Assembly (NCBI GenBank): GCA_030248215.1
Contig: JASANG010004073.1
Coordinates: 186,001-250,000, forward strand
Length of the DNA stretch: 64,000 bases
From: Enoplolaimus lenunculus
Lineage: Eukaryota; Nematoda; Enoplea; Enoplida; Thoracostomopsidae
Reading direction: 5' to 3'
Numbering within the stretch: position 1 is the stretch's first letter; every line of letters begins with the position of its first letter. The notes under the pieces are model-generated. The model was not told the origin of the DNA. It searched no databases and was given only the letters and a program-made list of their open reading frames with translations. This document shows positions 1-10,943 of this stretch, piece after piece. Made by a program: the position numbers and the translations under genes.

Positions 1-294
1 ATTTAAGTATTGACCGATGTGTTCCAGGTTTTTGTTTGACTATGGCTAAACAGGAACCTATCAATTTGTACACTGAAAAACATTTGAATGCTAAATAAGC
101 TTAATAAAGTCAGTGTTGTAAATGGTGAAAAGGTGGGATACGGTTTCTGACAAAACCATTTTTGTTTACACCGGGAGTTCGAATCCCGATCTGGATGCTG
201 GCCTTTGGCAGTCTTTAAAATTAAAAACGTCCGAGTTTCCATCCCCATCGATTCCATCTCAGCGTAGGTGCATACATATATAGGTATATACAAT

Positions 295-497
295 AGCGGA
301 TCCATAGGGAGTTTGTGTACGTCCCCCCATTAGAAATTTTTCAGTGATAAAATGGTAAAGTCCCTCTTTACAATTTTTCGTCCTCAGAAAATTTTTTGGT
401 GATAAAATGATAACGACCGTCGTCTACCTTACAATTTTTGCATTTCATAACATTTGGCAGCCTGCCCGTCCCCGTCAACAATTTTTGGATCCGACTC
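295..497. mobile_element. Possible GGATCC-ended MITE
   Basis: AGCGGATCCATAGGGAG at left and AATTTTTGGATCCGACTC at right. Two internal near-repeats of TTTTTCAGTGATAAAATGGT type. Confidence 0.4.
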
Positions 498-1139
498 TAG
501 GTATATAGAGATAGATAGGTAGATAGCTATGTGCACGCATATATTGCTAAATACCTATCGCATTTCAGACCTAAATAACCAGGTCACAGAAAAAGATATC
601 AGCTGGCAAACGTACAACGCCACCGTGTGCCCGTAGACTCAAAAAAACAAAATTGAAAATTGTCAACAGTTTAAAAATACGAAAAGAAATGAAATTTAAT
701 TTTAAATAATTTAAAATAAATTTGAAAAAACTGTGCGGCTAAACGCTTTTGAAGTTTGCAGATTGTTTAGTGCAAAATTTGACACAAAGTAGTGCGTAGA
801 AATGACCGGTTGTTATATTTCAACTGCAATCGCGATGCAGTAGCGATAGTCACTATCGATTATACAAAGCATGCAGTGATAATTATAAATTGGCTAAGTT
901 CAAATTTGTGTGTATTTGCCACGGACCTGCAGCCAAGGGGGCCAGAGGGGACTCAGCCACCCTTGAAAACAGTTTGGTTCCATAAGAGATGGTCATCCAC
1001 GCTTGTAAGTCATTGAAAACTCTTTTATGCCCATCCGTACAAATTATTAGCCCTCCGCCGCTAGCAAAGTGAACTGGCTACTGAAGTTTTGCCGAACAAG
1101 GGGTCACCGTTAAAATTATATCGTCAGATTTAGGCAGAT

Positions 1140-1252
1140 CTGCAAGAACTTCAAAGCTGTCTTGTGACCAAACTTGCACATGCAACTTGCACATGCGAGT
1201 TGCACGTGCAAGTTCTTGCAGCAAAAACTTGCACGAGTGAATAGGGCTTTAC
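1140..1252. mobile_element. Part of GTGCAAGT palindromic MITE
   Basis: Ends AGCAAAAACTTGCACGAGTG AATAGGGCT, the family's right end; the left end is absent. Confidence 0.5.
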
Positions 1253-1271
1253 AAATCTTAAGTGTAATTTT

Positions 1272-1459
1272 TTCAAATGTGTGTAGCACCTAAATCAGTT
1301 TAGCAGTAGGTTTTCGAACATGCTAAACTACATAGCTACAGGTGTTAAACTCGGCAAATGCGAATAATGACGTCATCAATTTCAAAGCTCTCGATTGGCT
1401 GAATCCTAAGAAACCACAGAGCAATCGGTAAGGTGCTACAGGTATTTGAGAAGGTGGGC
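1272..1459. mobile_element. Short inverted-repeat MITE (TGTAGCACCTA family)
   Basis: TCAAATGTGTGTAGCACCTA at the left and AAGGTGCTACAGGTATTTGA at the right are mirror images. The same family occurs at 28227-28446. Confidence 0.5.
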
Positions 1460-1507
1460 ATTAAAATTAAGTGACAGCTTGCAGCCTGCAAATTTAGACA
1501 TCCGTAT

Positions 1508-2101
1508 TATGCGGGATTCACGTTATAAGCGGGGCAGGCGGGACACGATTTGTCCCGTGTTGATTCGACGTCAACGTTAAAATTCGGGCGCTTATATCGG
1601 GCCAACAGACAAAACTCGAATGTCATATGACATTAGACTACAAACCACCACGCTAAAATGATCAATGTGTACAAGGGACGGTATGTCACGTGATACTGTG
1701 GGACATTTATGCGAATATCATATGATATTCAGCGGAACAGTGTAATCTTCAGGTGCCAATAAATTAATGGAAAGTCGGACAGCAGAGGCACAGATGTGCT
1801 TAATATACCAAATACACGTCCGCAAATTAATTTCCGACACAAAATCGCTTAGAAAAACATTGTCATAATTAAAAAATTTAAATTTCAAATTTTAGTATCA
1901 TATGATATTCCACAGGATAATTTGGGTATGTTACCTCAAGTATGCAGACATTTGAAAATATATCATGATATTCGCTGACAATACGTCGAATGTCATGTTT
2001 TTTACTGACAAAAGGTGTTATACACATGATGAATGTTACCCCATAGGCTATCAGGGTCAAAACGTGTCCCAAGCTGCCCGGTTATAACGTGATCCCCGCA
2101 T
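1508..2101. mobile_element. MITE with ATCATATGATAT palindromes (complete)
   Basis: Left end ATGCGGGATTCACGTTATAA, right end GGTTATAACGTGATCCCCGC, an imperfect inverted pair. The interior has several palindromes of the type ATCATATGATATTC. Partial relatives are at 7326-7645 (right end) and 35498-35930 (left end). Confidence 0.7.
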
Positions 2102-3507
2102 TAGAAGAAAATTCTTGACTACAAATCTTCCGCCGACTTTATGAAGACATAAAGCAAAATAAACAACACCAATGCAGGTCGATTATAATCTTTAATATTT
2201 TAATAGTAACATTAAACTTTATAGTAGAAATTTAATTTCACTTTCCATGAGAAATAACCTTCAAATTCGAATATTTTTCATCCGTACAAATTCATTTCCG
2301 AACGTATTTCGTTGTTAACCTTTTCCTATATTTTCATACAAACAAATAAATAAAACACAAACAGACAAACGTATTAATTTAATATATAAAGTTTCACAAT
2401 TAAAATTTGTCATTCCTGTAAGTAAAGAGGGAAACTGTAATTAGTACCATCAGGGGGGCATAAATAAATTGACACCAGCTGAGTTTGTTTACATATATAT
2501 TTATATTTGTATGTATATATACATATGCATACATGTGCAACTGGACTAAGGCTTCTCTGGACCTAGGCTGAACTGTTGCCAGGACCGCTCATATTAAGTG
2601 AACGAAATTAAAAAACTGCTTATTGAAAAGTTGTAGTCTTTGTAGATGTATAAACACATCAGAAACGGTAGGTATTCTCAATGCATAAAGTCTTAATTTG
2701 CAAACGTAACGTAAATAAGGATTTGAACGCTGCTTAAAATACGTATGTTGGACGTTCTAGCTTTAATACATAGATGAGAGGAATATACATACCGACATAT
2801 TAATACTTGCACTGGGCTGGGCTGGAACTGAAACTCGGCCCTGGCATTTCCATATAAACCGGACGGCTGCTGACCGATAAGTTGGATAAGCTGGAGTACG
2901 CCGGTTTTTAGTTCTGAGTTTGCAGCTGAAAATGAGGGACGCTCCCAGGACGTTTCGAAATCGGTCGACAGAGAATCATTCAGCGCGCTAGCCACTAAGC
3001 CACGCCGCCTCACAATTAACTGCTGATGTTTTCTGTTTTTATGCCGTATAAGAACCTCAACATTATACACATGCATCTTGGTTTTTTTCATGTTTTTACT
3101 GCTGCTGCATATGAAGGCACTAAACATGCAGCAGTGATTTTTACCGATGTGCAGCATCAGCATGAGATTATTACTTGTCTATGAATCCGCATGTCACTTT
3201 CGAAAGAACAGTTTATACACGAAAGTGATGGTGAGCGAAGCGAGCAAAAAGCCTGATGCATTTTGTTTTATATTATATTATTGTTCTGTAAATGCCAAAA
3301 AGTAATTTTTTGCTGAGTCTGCTTCAGTAGATAATTTGAAATTACACATTTCGACCGTCCATAGTTTGTCAAAACAGTGGTGGAACAATGAAGAAAAGTT
3401 GACGAGAAAGTGGCCAAACAACACCCAGCCTACAGGATTCAGTTCGCTGGACATACAGCAGATCATGATGGCGTTTGAAACGAAACGACCCACAGACTTA
3501 TAGGACA
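2102..3507. other. Intergenic, no gene seen
   Basis: AT-rich DNA to 2680, then a tRNA-like fragment (minus, near 3000) inside a 157-codon open frame (2693-3163, minus) that shows no family resemblance or splice signals and is best read as repeat-derived. Confidence 0.5.
2948..3010 (-). ncRNA. tRNA-like fragment
   Basis: Minus strand GGCTTAGTGGCTAGCGCG followed by GATTTCGAAACG. Box A is good, box B is poor. Probably a degenerate tRNA-derived SINE head. Confidence 0.25.
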
Positions 3508-3742
3508 TTAACCCTTTCTCACATGAATATTTTCTATTTCCCCTGAGACCTACTTTTAGACTAGGATTCGAACTCCAGTGACTGGAGTGGGAAGCGTATA
3601 CCATCACCACTCAGCTATAGGAGCTTGACGCTCGAGCCCGAGGGGGCTCTCACGTCTTGTGGTGATTTAGTACTATGTATACGTATTGCAATTTATTTAC
3701 CGTATATATCGCACCGTGTAACTCAATGTGAGAAGGGGTTAA
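3508..3742 (-). mobile_element. TTAA-flanked MITE with tRNA-like body, copy 1
   Basis: Starts TTAACCCTTTCTCACATG and ends GAGAAGGGGTTAA, so the termini are inverted and TTAA stands at both edges (piggyBac-type target). On the minus strand the interior holds GCTCCTATAGCTGAGTGG (box A-like) and GGAGTTCGAATCC (box B-like), 50-odd bases apart. No transposase is present. Confidence 0.75.
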
Positions 3743-4001
3743 GCGTTGCGGTGTTTTTGTTAACGTCAGGTGCCCTCCGTCACCGCCGTCTGACACCCGT
3801 CTGCCGGAGTCCGTCACCCGTCCGGCACCGTCGATTCAGTTTGTGGAGTGGGACAATCCCACTTCATGTAACCGGCACATTCATTCGTGTCGCCATACGG
3901 CCAGTCCATCCTCGTAATTCTGGACTTTACAGGCTTGTAGCCAACTCAGCTTTTCAAGGTGGAGGGCGAACACAATTTATAAGTGGTTGCGGACACTTCA
4001 T

Positions 4002-4336
4002 ATGACACAGAAGCAAGGCTAAAATTTTTCTTGGGTGGAAAATTCAAATTGACTAGAGGCTTAGGCTACAAAATTGGCGAATTCTGTAATAGCGAGTTAA
4101 TCTTGATTCCGTATAAAGGATAGATGCCGCCATAATTTTCTTTCTTAAATTGTGCAGGATTGCGGACATTTTAGACACAGAAGCAAGGCTAAAATTTTTC
4201 TTGGGTGGAAATTTCAGATTGACTTCAGGCTTAGGCTACAAAATTGGCGAATTCTGTAATATTAGACAAGAGCGAGTTAATTTTGATTCCGTATAAAGCA
4301 TAGATGCCGCCATAATTTTCTTTTTTAAATTGTGCA
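4002..4336. repeat. 180-bp direct duplication beyond the 3' end of paralogue A
   Basis: The stretch with AAGCAAGGCTAAAATTTTTC and AAATTGGCGAATTCTGTAAT occurs at 4011 and again at 4191. The right copy adds an ATTAGACAAG insertion. Confidence 0.8.
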
Positions 4337-4359
4337 CTTTTTATCAGTTTAACAAGTTT

Positions 4360-4365
4360 TTTATT
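4360..4365 (-). terminator. Poly(A) signal AATAAA of paralogue A
   Basis: AATAAA on the minus strand, 27 bases after the stop codon of the membrane-protein gene ending at 4392. The paralogue at 9129 has the homologous stretch with AATAAC instead. Confidence 0.5.
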
Positions 4366-4391
4366 TGATGAAATTCGCTTTAAATTTTCAA

Positions 4392-7300
4392 TTAATAGGC
4401 TTGTCCGCTGGTTCGTCGCCAACGTTTCCCAAGCTCCTTGCTTTGTTTACGGCGTTTTCCCACGGTGGAAGCCTGTCGTCTAGACGCGTGGGAATCACCT
4501 GCGATTTTCCCACGTTTTCGAATTGATGCAGATTTGAGAACTGCTACAATCGCACACACAATAATGCAAACGAGTAAGAGCCCAACAAAGATTGCGCCAG
4601 ATGCTGCGAGTCCAATGTCATTGACCATCGAAATCTTGGATGATTTTGAATTTTGGTTCAAGTTTTCAGCAATAGTGTCTGTCGTATTAATACCGATCGT
4701 TTGCTGTTTTATACTGAATAAATCCTCTCCAGAATTCGTTGTGGTTGAAATTGTTGGGACATTTTTGATCGTTCGCCGTCGTGTGCTGAATAAATCTTCT
4801 CGAGTGTTAATTATTGGCTCAAATCGCGTCGTAGAGATAGGTTCTGAAGTTTCATCGGGACGGCGTGGGATGGCAGTAGGTCGAGAGTTGGTTAACTGGC
4901 TGAGTGTAGATAAATGTTTTTCGGCACGCAATAAATCTATAAAACAAACTTATTACATATGTAGTCCAGTTAAGCCCAACTCACACGTGCACGTTTTTGC
5001 AGCAGACCTCGCAGCTGCAACTTGCACGAAATTCTTGTAGGTGCAAGTATTTTCAAATAAACATTCCGATTAACCAATCAAACTGTAGGTGCAAGATATT
5101 CGAGCGACTTGCAACTGGGTTCACAGGTGCGAATTAAATTAAATAACATGAATTGTAGTGAATAACTTGTAGCTGCAAGACTTTCATAGCTAATTTTTGA
5201 CCAAATTTGCACATCTAAGTTGAACTTGCAAGTTTTATAGCATATTTCTAAACCTAAGCCTCAGCGCATGTATAAGCGTATACCTAAGCATAAGCCTAAG
5301 CAAAACATTATTCTAAAGCTTAAGCTTACTCAATAGCAGTCCCACAGAATAACCGTTCCGCTCCTAATCTTAACATGGGTCTAACTTATTGCAGGAAATT
5401 GCGTTAAAGCCAATTTTGGTATATTTCTCGTAGCTCTGCCGCTGGCTACGATTTTTATTTTTTAAAGTGCGCATTTGGTAGTATTTTTACTCGCGTATGA
5501 ATAGCTTTGTTTTGATTCGTTGGTAACTATTAGTACCATGCAGCTTGCATTGAGCTTTAGCGAACTTAGCGGTCAACCTACGTCCACTTTTGTACAGATT
5601 CGAATTCACTTCTGTTCGGTCCTGATTCCAGGGTCGCCGGAACCAACGGTGGAGTATATGCTACCCTAGCAATTAAAATATCCTTATGTCACTCCCCGGA
5701 TAAGTTTCCTTCACGCCTCCTGTAGCTGTGATGTTTGACTATGCGGATCCAACAGCACAATTTTAATGTAACAAATTTGATCATAACGAGTAGAGCCAAT
5801 GTTAGTTTTTAGGATCGTAACTTTAGATCAAGTATATTCCTAAACCGCAATCCTAAACATTGAAAAGGGGCACTCGTAACCCTTTCACTCATAGAGTATA
5901 CTATGAGCAACTAAATACAATAATATACGAGCAATATGGACACTGTGAGCAGTGTTTAACAATTGTATTACATATATGCGCCGAGCAAAATCTCTACAAG
6001 ACGTGACAGCCACCTCGGGCTCGAGCGTCAAGCTCCTATAGCTCAGTCAGTGGTCATCGTAAACGCCTCCCACCCGTGAGGCTGGGGTTCGAATCTTACC
6101 TTGAAATTACGTCTCACTTGAAATTGAAAATATTCATGTGAGAAAGGGTTAAAAATGGGCCAAGAGTAGTACGCCCTAATTATAAAGGTATGCATATGCA
6201 AATTGTACAAAATGGTCATAGACAGCGCGGCCGTAAACCTGCTTGAATGCGATAAGTTTTATTAAAAATGCACAAAGACGAGTTAATTTATTACAATATT
6301 GTGTGTTGTCTAATGGTTAAAGGCACAATTCTTGGGACGGCGTGGACACCGTCTATTTTCAAAGAAGTCAATTTCTCGGATATAAATTATATAATTACTT
6401 TTTGTGAAATATTTGGTCGTGTAGCATATGTTTCCGTTTTTTGCTTAGCTATCTTATAAACGGAAATTTGTTGCAGAATATGAAAAAATTGAAGCGTATT
6501 TGGGGGGCACTAGCGAAATTTGGGGGCACACGTCCCCCCCAATGGCCCCGTTGGGACGCTCCTTCGTGAGAGGCGATGGGCAGGGCTATTTCATTTCAGA
6601 ATGGACACAAAACTCGTAACAAAATTTTTTCAGTTTTGAAAATGAAAATTTTGAACAGTTGATAGATTTTCATGAAGTTATAATATATTTTATAAACAAT
6701 TTCGAATTCCCCAAATACGTATTTTGAGCAACGTTCAAGCATTATGCTTTGTTTACAACATATAATTTCTAGAATATAAACGTGATTTGTTCTATGAAAA
6801 GAAAATATGCATGCAACATTTTTGTACATTCGCTATCGTTTTGAGCATTGCGCAAAGTTGGACGACTAGTAAATTTTAAAGTAGCGCCACCCTAAAACAC
6901 TAACCTGAACAATGACGAAGACAGACTAATCTGCGCAGTTTGCGTAAATCATTTACGGGAACAAAACAAAAAACCAAATTTGTTCGTTTATCAATTGCAA
7001 TACAGTATTTCGAGCATTGAATATTTTGAAATAATTCATATTTGTGAGGGTCACAGTTGTCAATATCGAAACAGATTTCGTTGTTATGCGATACAATGCA
7101 TTGTAAAGCTTGTTTGTCTGAAAAACAACTTATCTATAAAAATCAATTTTAATTCTTAAATTAGCCCATGTTGTTACTTTTAGGCCCAAAGTCAAATTTT
7201 GGCGGGAAATTTAAATTTTGGAGCGAAATTTGAAAATTTGGCGGGAAAATTCAAGTTTTCGCGGAAAAATTCAAATTTTGGCGGAAAAATTCAAATTTTG

Positions 7301-8062
7301 GCGGAAATATTCAAATTTTGGCGGATTGTCGTATGATACGTCTTAAACAACATAATGGAATATTATATGATACTCCAAATTCTTTTTGCTGAATATCATA
7401 TCATATATGCTGTGAATTTGGAATATTATGTGACATTGAAAAATACGTCTGATTTTGTCACGCGACAATCGAACACTTGTATGTTGAGGTAACCAAGTAT
7501 ACCTGAGCTTTGTATAGCAATGTCACATGATATTCGACTTTTGCCTGTTCGTATCATATGATGGTAACAAAACTTCATGATGATGTCGAATCAACAAGTG
7601 ACAAAACGTGACCCGACTGCCCCAGTTATAACATGATCCCGCACATGCTCGTGCCAACTTACCTTGCTAGGTGGGGCCAAAATTTTTTCAGGAGGGGCAT
7701 TCAAGAGTTTTCTATGACTTACAAGCAAGATTGAAAATCTTCTAGGGTGCCAAAACTTTTCTAGGAGGGCTGGCTGCGCCCCCCGCCCACCTTTGGGTAC
7801 GGGCCCGACTCAACAAATTATCAGTTGTTACAATTGAAATTATGTTTAAGTCAGTCTTTGTAAAAAGTTTAGAACTTTAACCGGATCTAATTAATTAATT
7901 AGCTCTTGTACTCAGAACTAATTGCCGTAGTACCCTAAACCGACCCAACTTATCACAGAACCAATTACCTTCAATTAAAACCGAACTATGTGAAATACTT
8001 GTCAGCAACACGGATATCGTCACGTGAATAATAGTATTTGAGTTTTGGCTTCCGAATTTCAT
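4392..8062 (-). CDS. Small type I membrane protein with signal peptide and basic tail (paralogue A)
   Basis: Two-exon gene: exon 1 is complement 7969-8062 (ATG at 8062), exon 2 is complement 4392-4936 (TAA at 4394-4392), joined in phase 1 across a 3032-bp GT-AG intron; 212 residues. Residues 1 to about 28 form a signal peptide (hydrophobic VTISVLL core). The ectodomain of about 110 residues is rich in Thr, Ser and Arg and carries EDLFS at residues 78-82 and 102-106, a 24-residue period, each followed by Lys/Arg-rich residues. A membrane segment spans about 139-165 (GLLLVCIIVCAIVAVL), followed by a 47-residue cytoplasmic tail crowded with Arg and Lys. The paralogue at 9129-10776 has the same exon 1 length (94 bp), the same phase, and EDLF motifs at the same residue numbers, which supports the model. 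I do not recognise the family. Receptor-like or precursor-like roles are possible but unsupported. Confidence 0.8.
4971..5245. mobile_element. GTGCAAGT palindromic MITE, right end lost
   Basis: Starts AAGCCCAACTCACACGTGCA and contains CAGCTGCAACTTGCACG. In the intron of paralogue A. Confidence 0.5.
5877..6152 (+). mobile_element. TTAA MITE with tRNA-like body, copy 2
   Basis: Ends TAACCCTTTCACTCATAG and GAGAAAGGGTTAA. The left TTAA has decayed to GTAA. It carries the best-preserved tRNA-like body of the family at 6032-6101. Confidence 0.75.
6032..6101 (+). ncRNA. tRNA-like sequence inside TTAA MITE
   Basis: Box A-like TAGCTCAGTCAGTGG and box B-like GGGGTTCGAATC at tRNA spacing, with a CCTCCCACC anticodon-loop region that recalls glycine tRNA. 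Acceptor ends do not pair well, so this is a tRNA-derived promoter module rather than a tRNA gene. Confidence 0.45.
7199..7325 (+). repeat. About 22-bp tandem repeat (GGCGGAAAAATTCAAATTTT)
   Basis: Six to seven imperfect copies, directly abutting the partial element at 7326. Confidence 0.8.
7326..7645. mobile_element. Partial ATCATATGATAT MITE
   Basis: Carries the GCCCCAGTTATAACATGATC right terminus of the element at 1508-2101 plus ATATCATATGA-like palindromes. Confidence 0.55.
7647..7808. mobile_element. GGCCCGTAGCC-type MITE
   Basis: CCAACTTACCTTGCTAGGTG at left and CCACCTTTGGGTACGGGCCC at right. Shared core: TTTTTTCAGGAGGGGCAT. Fragments of the family lie near 1030, 20440 and 39900. Confidence 0.55.
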
Positions 8063-8616
8063 GACATTTTGTTTAATTCACATATAAAAAATTTGAAAAA
8101 ATCAAATTAAAATTAGTGAAAATTAAATTATTTAAGTATCAGAATTCTGAATGAAATTCTAGTTGATTTAGCGTTGCTAGGATGAAGCACGGATACCAAA
8201 GTTTAATTTACCGATGGATGAGACAAGGGCTTATACGACCGGAGTAGGACTTTACGCACAGGTAGCCGCGGGTAAACGTGGGTCGGGTCACGGGTACACC
8301 TTTTTTGCGCGGGTATACTCGCGGTCGAAAAATTCTTGTTTGTGTGGGTAAAGCGTGGGTCGGGTAAAAATCTTTCTCCATATCCCACTCTGTATGCGCC
8401 CTAGCTTTTATTTGCCAACATTAATTTATATTTCATTTTGGATACTTTTTTTACTTCCTCCATGAAGGAAAACATTGTTCCCCAAACAGAAAAATTTACT
8501 TTAATTGGGTTTTCACGGGGGTCGCCGCATTTCGGAACGTCACACAAATTTAGGATGGGAGGTGGCTGTCGCGCCCAACCCACGCACTAAGCAGAAACAA
8601 AACTTGCAACGAAGTC

Positions 8617-8838
8617 CACTGCCAAAACTGGTGAGTCCTAATTGACTCTCTCCGAAATACGCTTATCCAAACTACACAAATTGAGTCAAATTCAACTCCA
8701 CCAGAGTCAATTTCAACTCACTCGAGTCGCTCCGTCAGTCGAATTTGACCCCGGCAGAGTCGCATTTGACTCCGTTTGTGTAGTTCCGAAAAGCCTATTT
8801 CGGAGAGAGTCAATTTTGACTCAGCATATTTCGCAGTG
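8617..8838. mobile_element. CACTG-ended palindromic MITE rich in GAGTCA
   Basis: CACTGCCAAAACTGGTGAGTC at left (21-base end, key part CACTGC...GAGTC) and GACTCAGCATATTTCGCAGT at right. Sub-terminal GACTCTCTCCGAAATA and TATTTCGGAGAGAGTCAA also pair, as do AACTACACAAA and TTTGTGTAGTT. Repeated GAGTCAA in the middle. Confidence 0.7.
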
Positions 8839-9128
8839 TACTTTTAATATCAGAACCGCGTAGTGCCTTTTTGTAAATTTTTAATAACAGAAAATATATT
8901 AAAAATTCCACATAAAACATTTCAGCGGTGTGGGGGGAACTAAAAAAGTGTCCCCAGTTTTTTTTGTTTTATGTTATTTTTGCATCCATGTATAAAACAG
9001 ATTCTACACAAAATTGTTGGATATAATGCAAGATTTTAGACTTGAGCTCGACTTTCGTTCAGTATTCGAAGTCGTACTTACAAATTTTGTTATTTGATCA
9101 AATGCGCCTTAAATTTTCAATTAATTTG

Positions 9129-10776
9129 CTATGGTAACTCATAATACGACGATTTCTTTTGTCCACTGGTTCGCCGCCAACGTTTCCCACGGTCCTTGCT
9201 TTCTTTGCGATATTTTCCCACGGTGGAACTCTTTCGTCTAGACGCGTGGGAACCAGCGTCGATTTTCTCACGTTTTCGAACTGATGCAGATTTGATAACA
9301 GCCACAATTGTGCAAACGATAATGCAAACGAGTAAAAGTCCAGCTAAAATTGCAACAGATGCTGCGAGTCCAACGTCGCTGAGAATCCAAAATGTCGATG
9401 AGTTAACGTTTTGGCTTACAATACGGTTGTCAGGAACGGTTACTGTGGTTGAAACTATATTGTAATCATTAATTATTTTTCGTTTTGTACTGAATAAATC
9501 CTCTCTCAATTGAGTTGTGGCTGAGATTATTTTGAAAAATTTGATTCGTTGACGTTTTGTGCGGAATAAATCCTCTCCAGAGTCAGTGGTTGGCTCAGTT
9601 TGCGTCCAATCAATCGAATATGACGTTGAATATGGATGGTACGCAACGTTGATTGTACGAGTTGTAGTCTGAATCGGATGACCAACAATAGCTGAGAATT
9701 GATATTTGAAGCCTATTTGTAGAAAACATCCAAAACAATGGTTTGCATTGCGTCCGCCTCGGCTTCCACACCTAATTTTCCCTCGGAACCTTCGAGCAAA
9801 ACCAACCCCGCCATACCATTTAAAAAAACCTTCACACCACCGGCACCAAATTAACAATTTGGTTATTCAAACTTAGGTTTAGGGATAAGTAGGCTCAAAA
9901 GCTTGCATTTAGGGTCTGGAACTTGTTGGAACAACACGATCTGTACGAACCCTGCTCAAAGTTTTGCCCAAAGTTAGAGACCACGCCGGGAATCGTACCT
10001 CGGCCGTCTTTCGCTCGAGCCAAGCATGCTTCCACTACACCATGGTTATTGCAACAACTTCATATATATGTGCACATGTATTACTATCTTTTTGCTTTAC
10101 ATACGCTTACCGTACATCTATACCAATAGCGCTTTAGTGCTAAAGATAAAGATTTAGAAGTTTTTTGTAAATATTTTTTGCTGTGGCGTACCGATAAATT
10201 TTGATTGGGGGACCGCCGGATCCTCAGGCTTGCGCCTTTATTCCGCCTAAAAGCAAACTTAGAATCCTTTAACAGTATACGAGTCTGAAATTTATTTTCG
10301 TGGGATTTATGAGGTTGGTCATGCTACCGTAGTTGCGTCCGGGACCAATTTCAGAATTAAACGATGAGCTGAGCGAGCGGAACGCTAGACACTATTGTCT
10401 TTTACTTTTGTACCAGTTTGAAGTCGGTGGGGAAATTTTTGTATATGGAATATTTTCTACTCACTAGGAGTTGAAACAGAGCGACAGAAGAGCTCAAAGC
10501 CACAACTTAAACAAAACTTCGAAGGAATTCGCGTTCGAAGCGGTGGAGTTGCTATACATGTTAATCTTTCTGTAACAGCGTAAACATTTCCATATTCGTG
10601 TAGCGTGCCTCCCCTGATCTATTGCATCGGAAATCGTAGGCTCGGCAATACACCTCCGGTCCTAATAAGTAGTAAAATTTACCTTCAATTGACGCCAAAC
10701 AGCGAAAAATATTAATCAGCAACAGTGATATCCGGTGACGACCCAATGCAGCGGCGAATTGGTCTTTGTAAGTCAT
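9129..10776 (-). CDS. Small type I membrane protein with signal peptide and basic tail (paralogue B)
   Basis: Two-exon gene: exon 1 is complement 10683-10776 (ATG at 10776), exon 2 is complement 9129-9712, joined in phase 1 across a 970-bp intron (donor GTAAAT, acceptor ACAAATAG); 225 residues. Residues 1 to about 28 form a signal peptide with core ISLLLINIF. The ectodomain includes Thr/Ser/Tyr-rich sequence with EDLF at residues 78 and 102, exactly as in paralogue A, both followed by Thr/Ser-Lys-Arg. The membrane segment spans about 145-171, and the tail of 54 residues is strongly basic with GKRWRRTSGQ near the end, also shared with A. The C terminus extends seven residues beyond A (KKSSYYELP region), with two tyrosines. 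The family is not recognised. The intron holds a tRNA-like sequence. Reading straight through the acceptor into the intron is open for a further stretch, but the A/B comparison supports splicing. Confidence 0.8.
9979..10047 (-). ncRNA. tRNA-like pseudogene in intron of paralogue B
   Basis: On the minus strand AACCATGGTGTAGTGGAAGC (box A-like) and GAGGTACGATTCCCGG (box B-like), with six pairs between ACCATG and CGTGGT ends. The D and anticodon arms do not fold convincingly. Likely a tRNA-derived SINE head or pseudogene. Confidence 0.35.
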
Positions 10777-10943
10777 TTATTAAAATTTAAAATTTAAATT
10801 CAAAAATGCTATCAATGTTTTATTAAACAGTATTTTAGCGGTACTACTTCAAATTTCGTTCTTATAGGAATTGAAGATATATTTTGATAATTTTGCGGCA
10901 CCAACATAGGTTATAATGTTACTTTAAGCGACGTATGCAAATG

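Noticed and set aside
3625-4005. A 126-codon open frame on the plus strand
   Set aside because: Covers the antisense of a TTAA MITE and a CpG-rich repeat relic; no protein family resemblance.
6032-6101. Functional tRNA-Gly gene
   Set aside because: Acceptor and D arms do not pair properly and the sequence sits inside a repeated MITE in several decayed copies.
10561-10682. Continuation of the paralogue B signal-peptide exon through GKFYYLLG
   Set aside because: Paralogue A has a donor at the same place and the phase-1 acceptor of exon 2 fits; the apparent 21-base intron is too short to be real.
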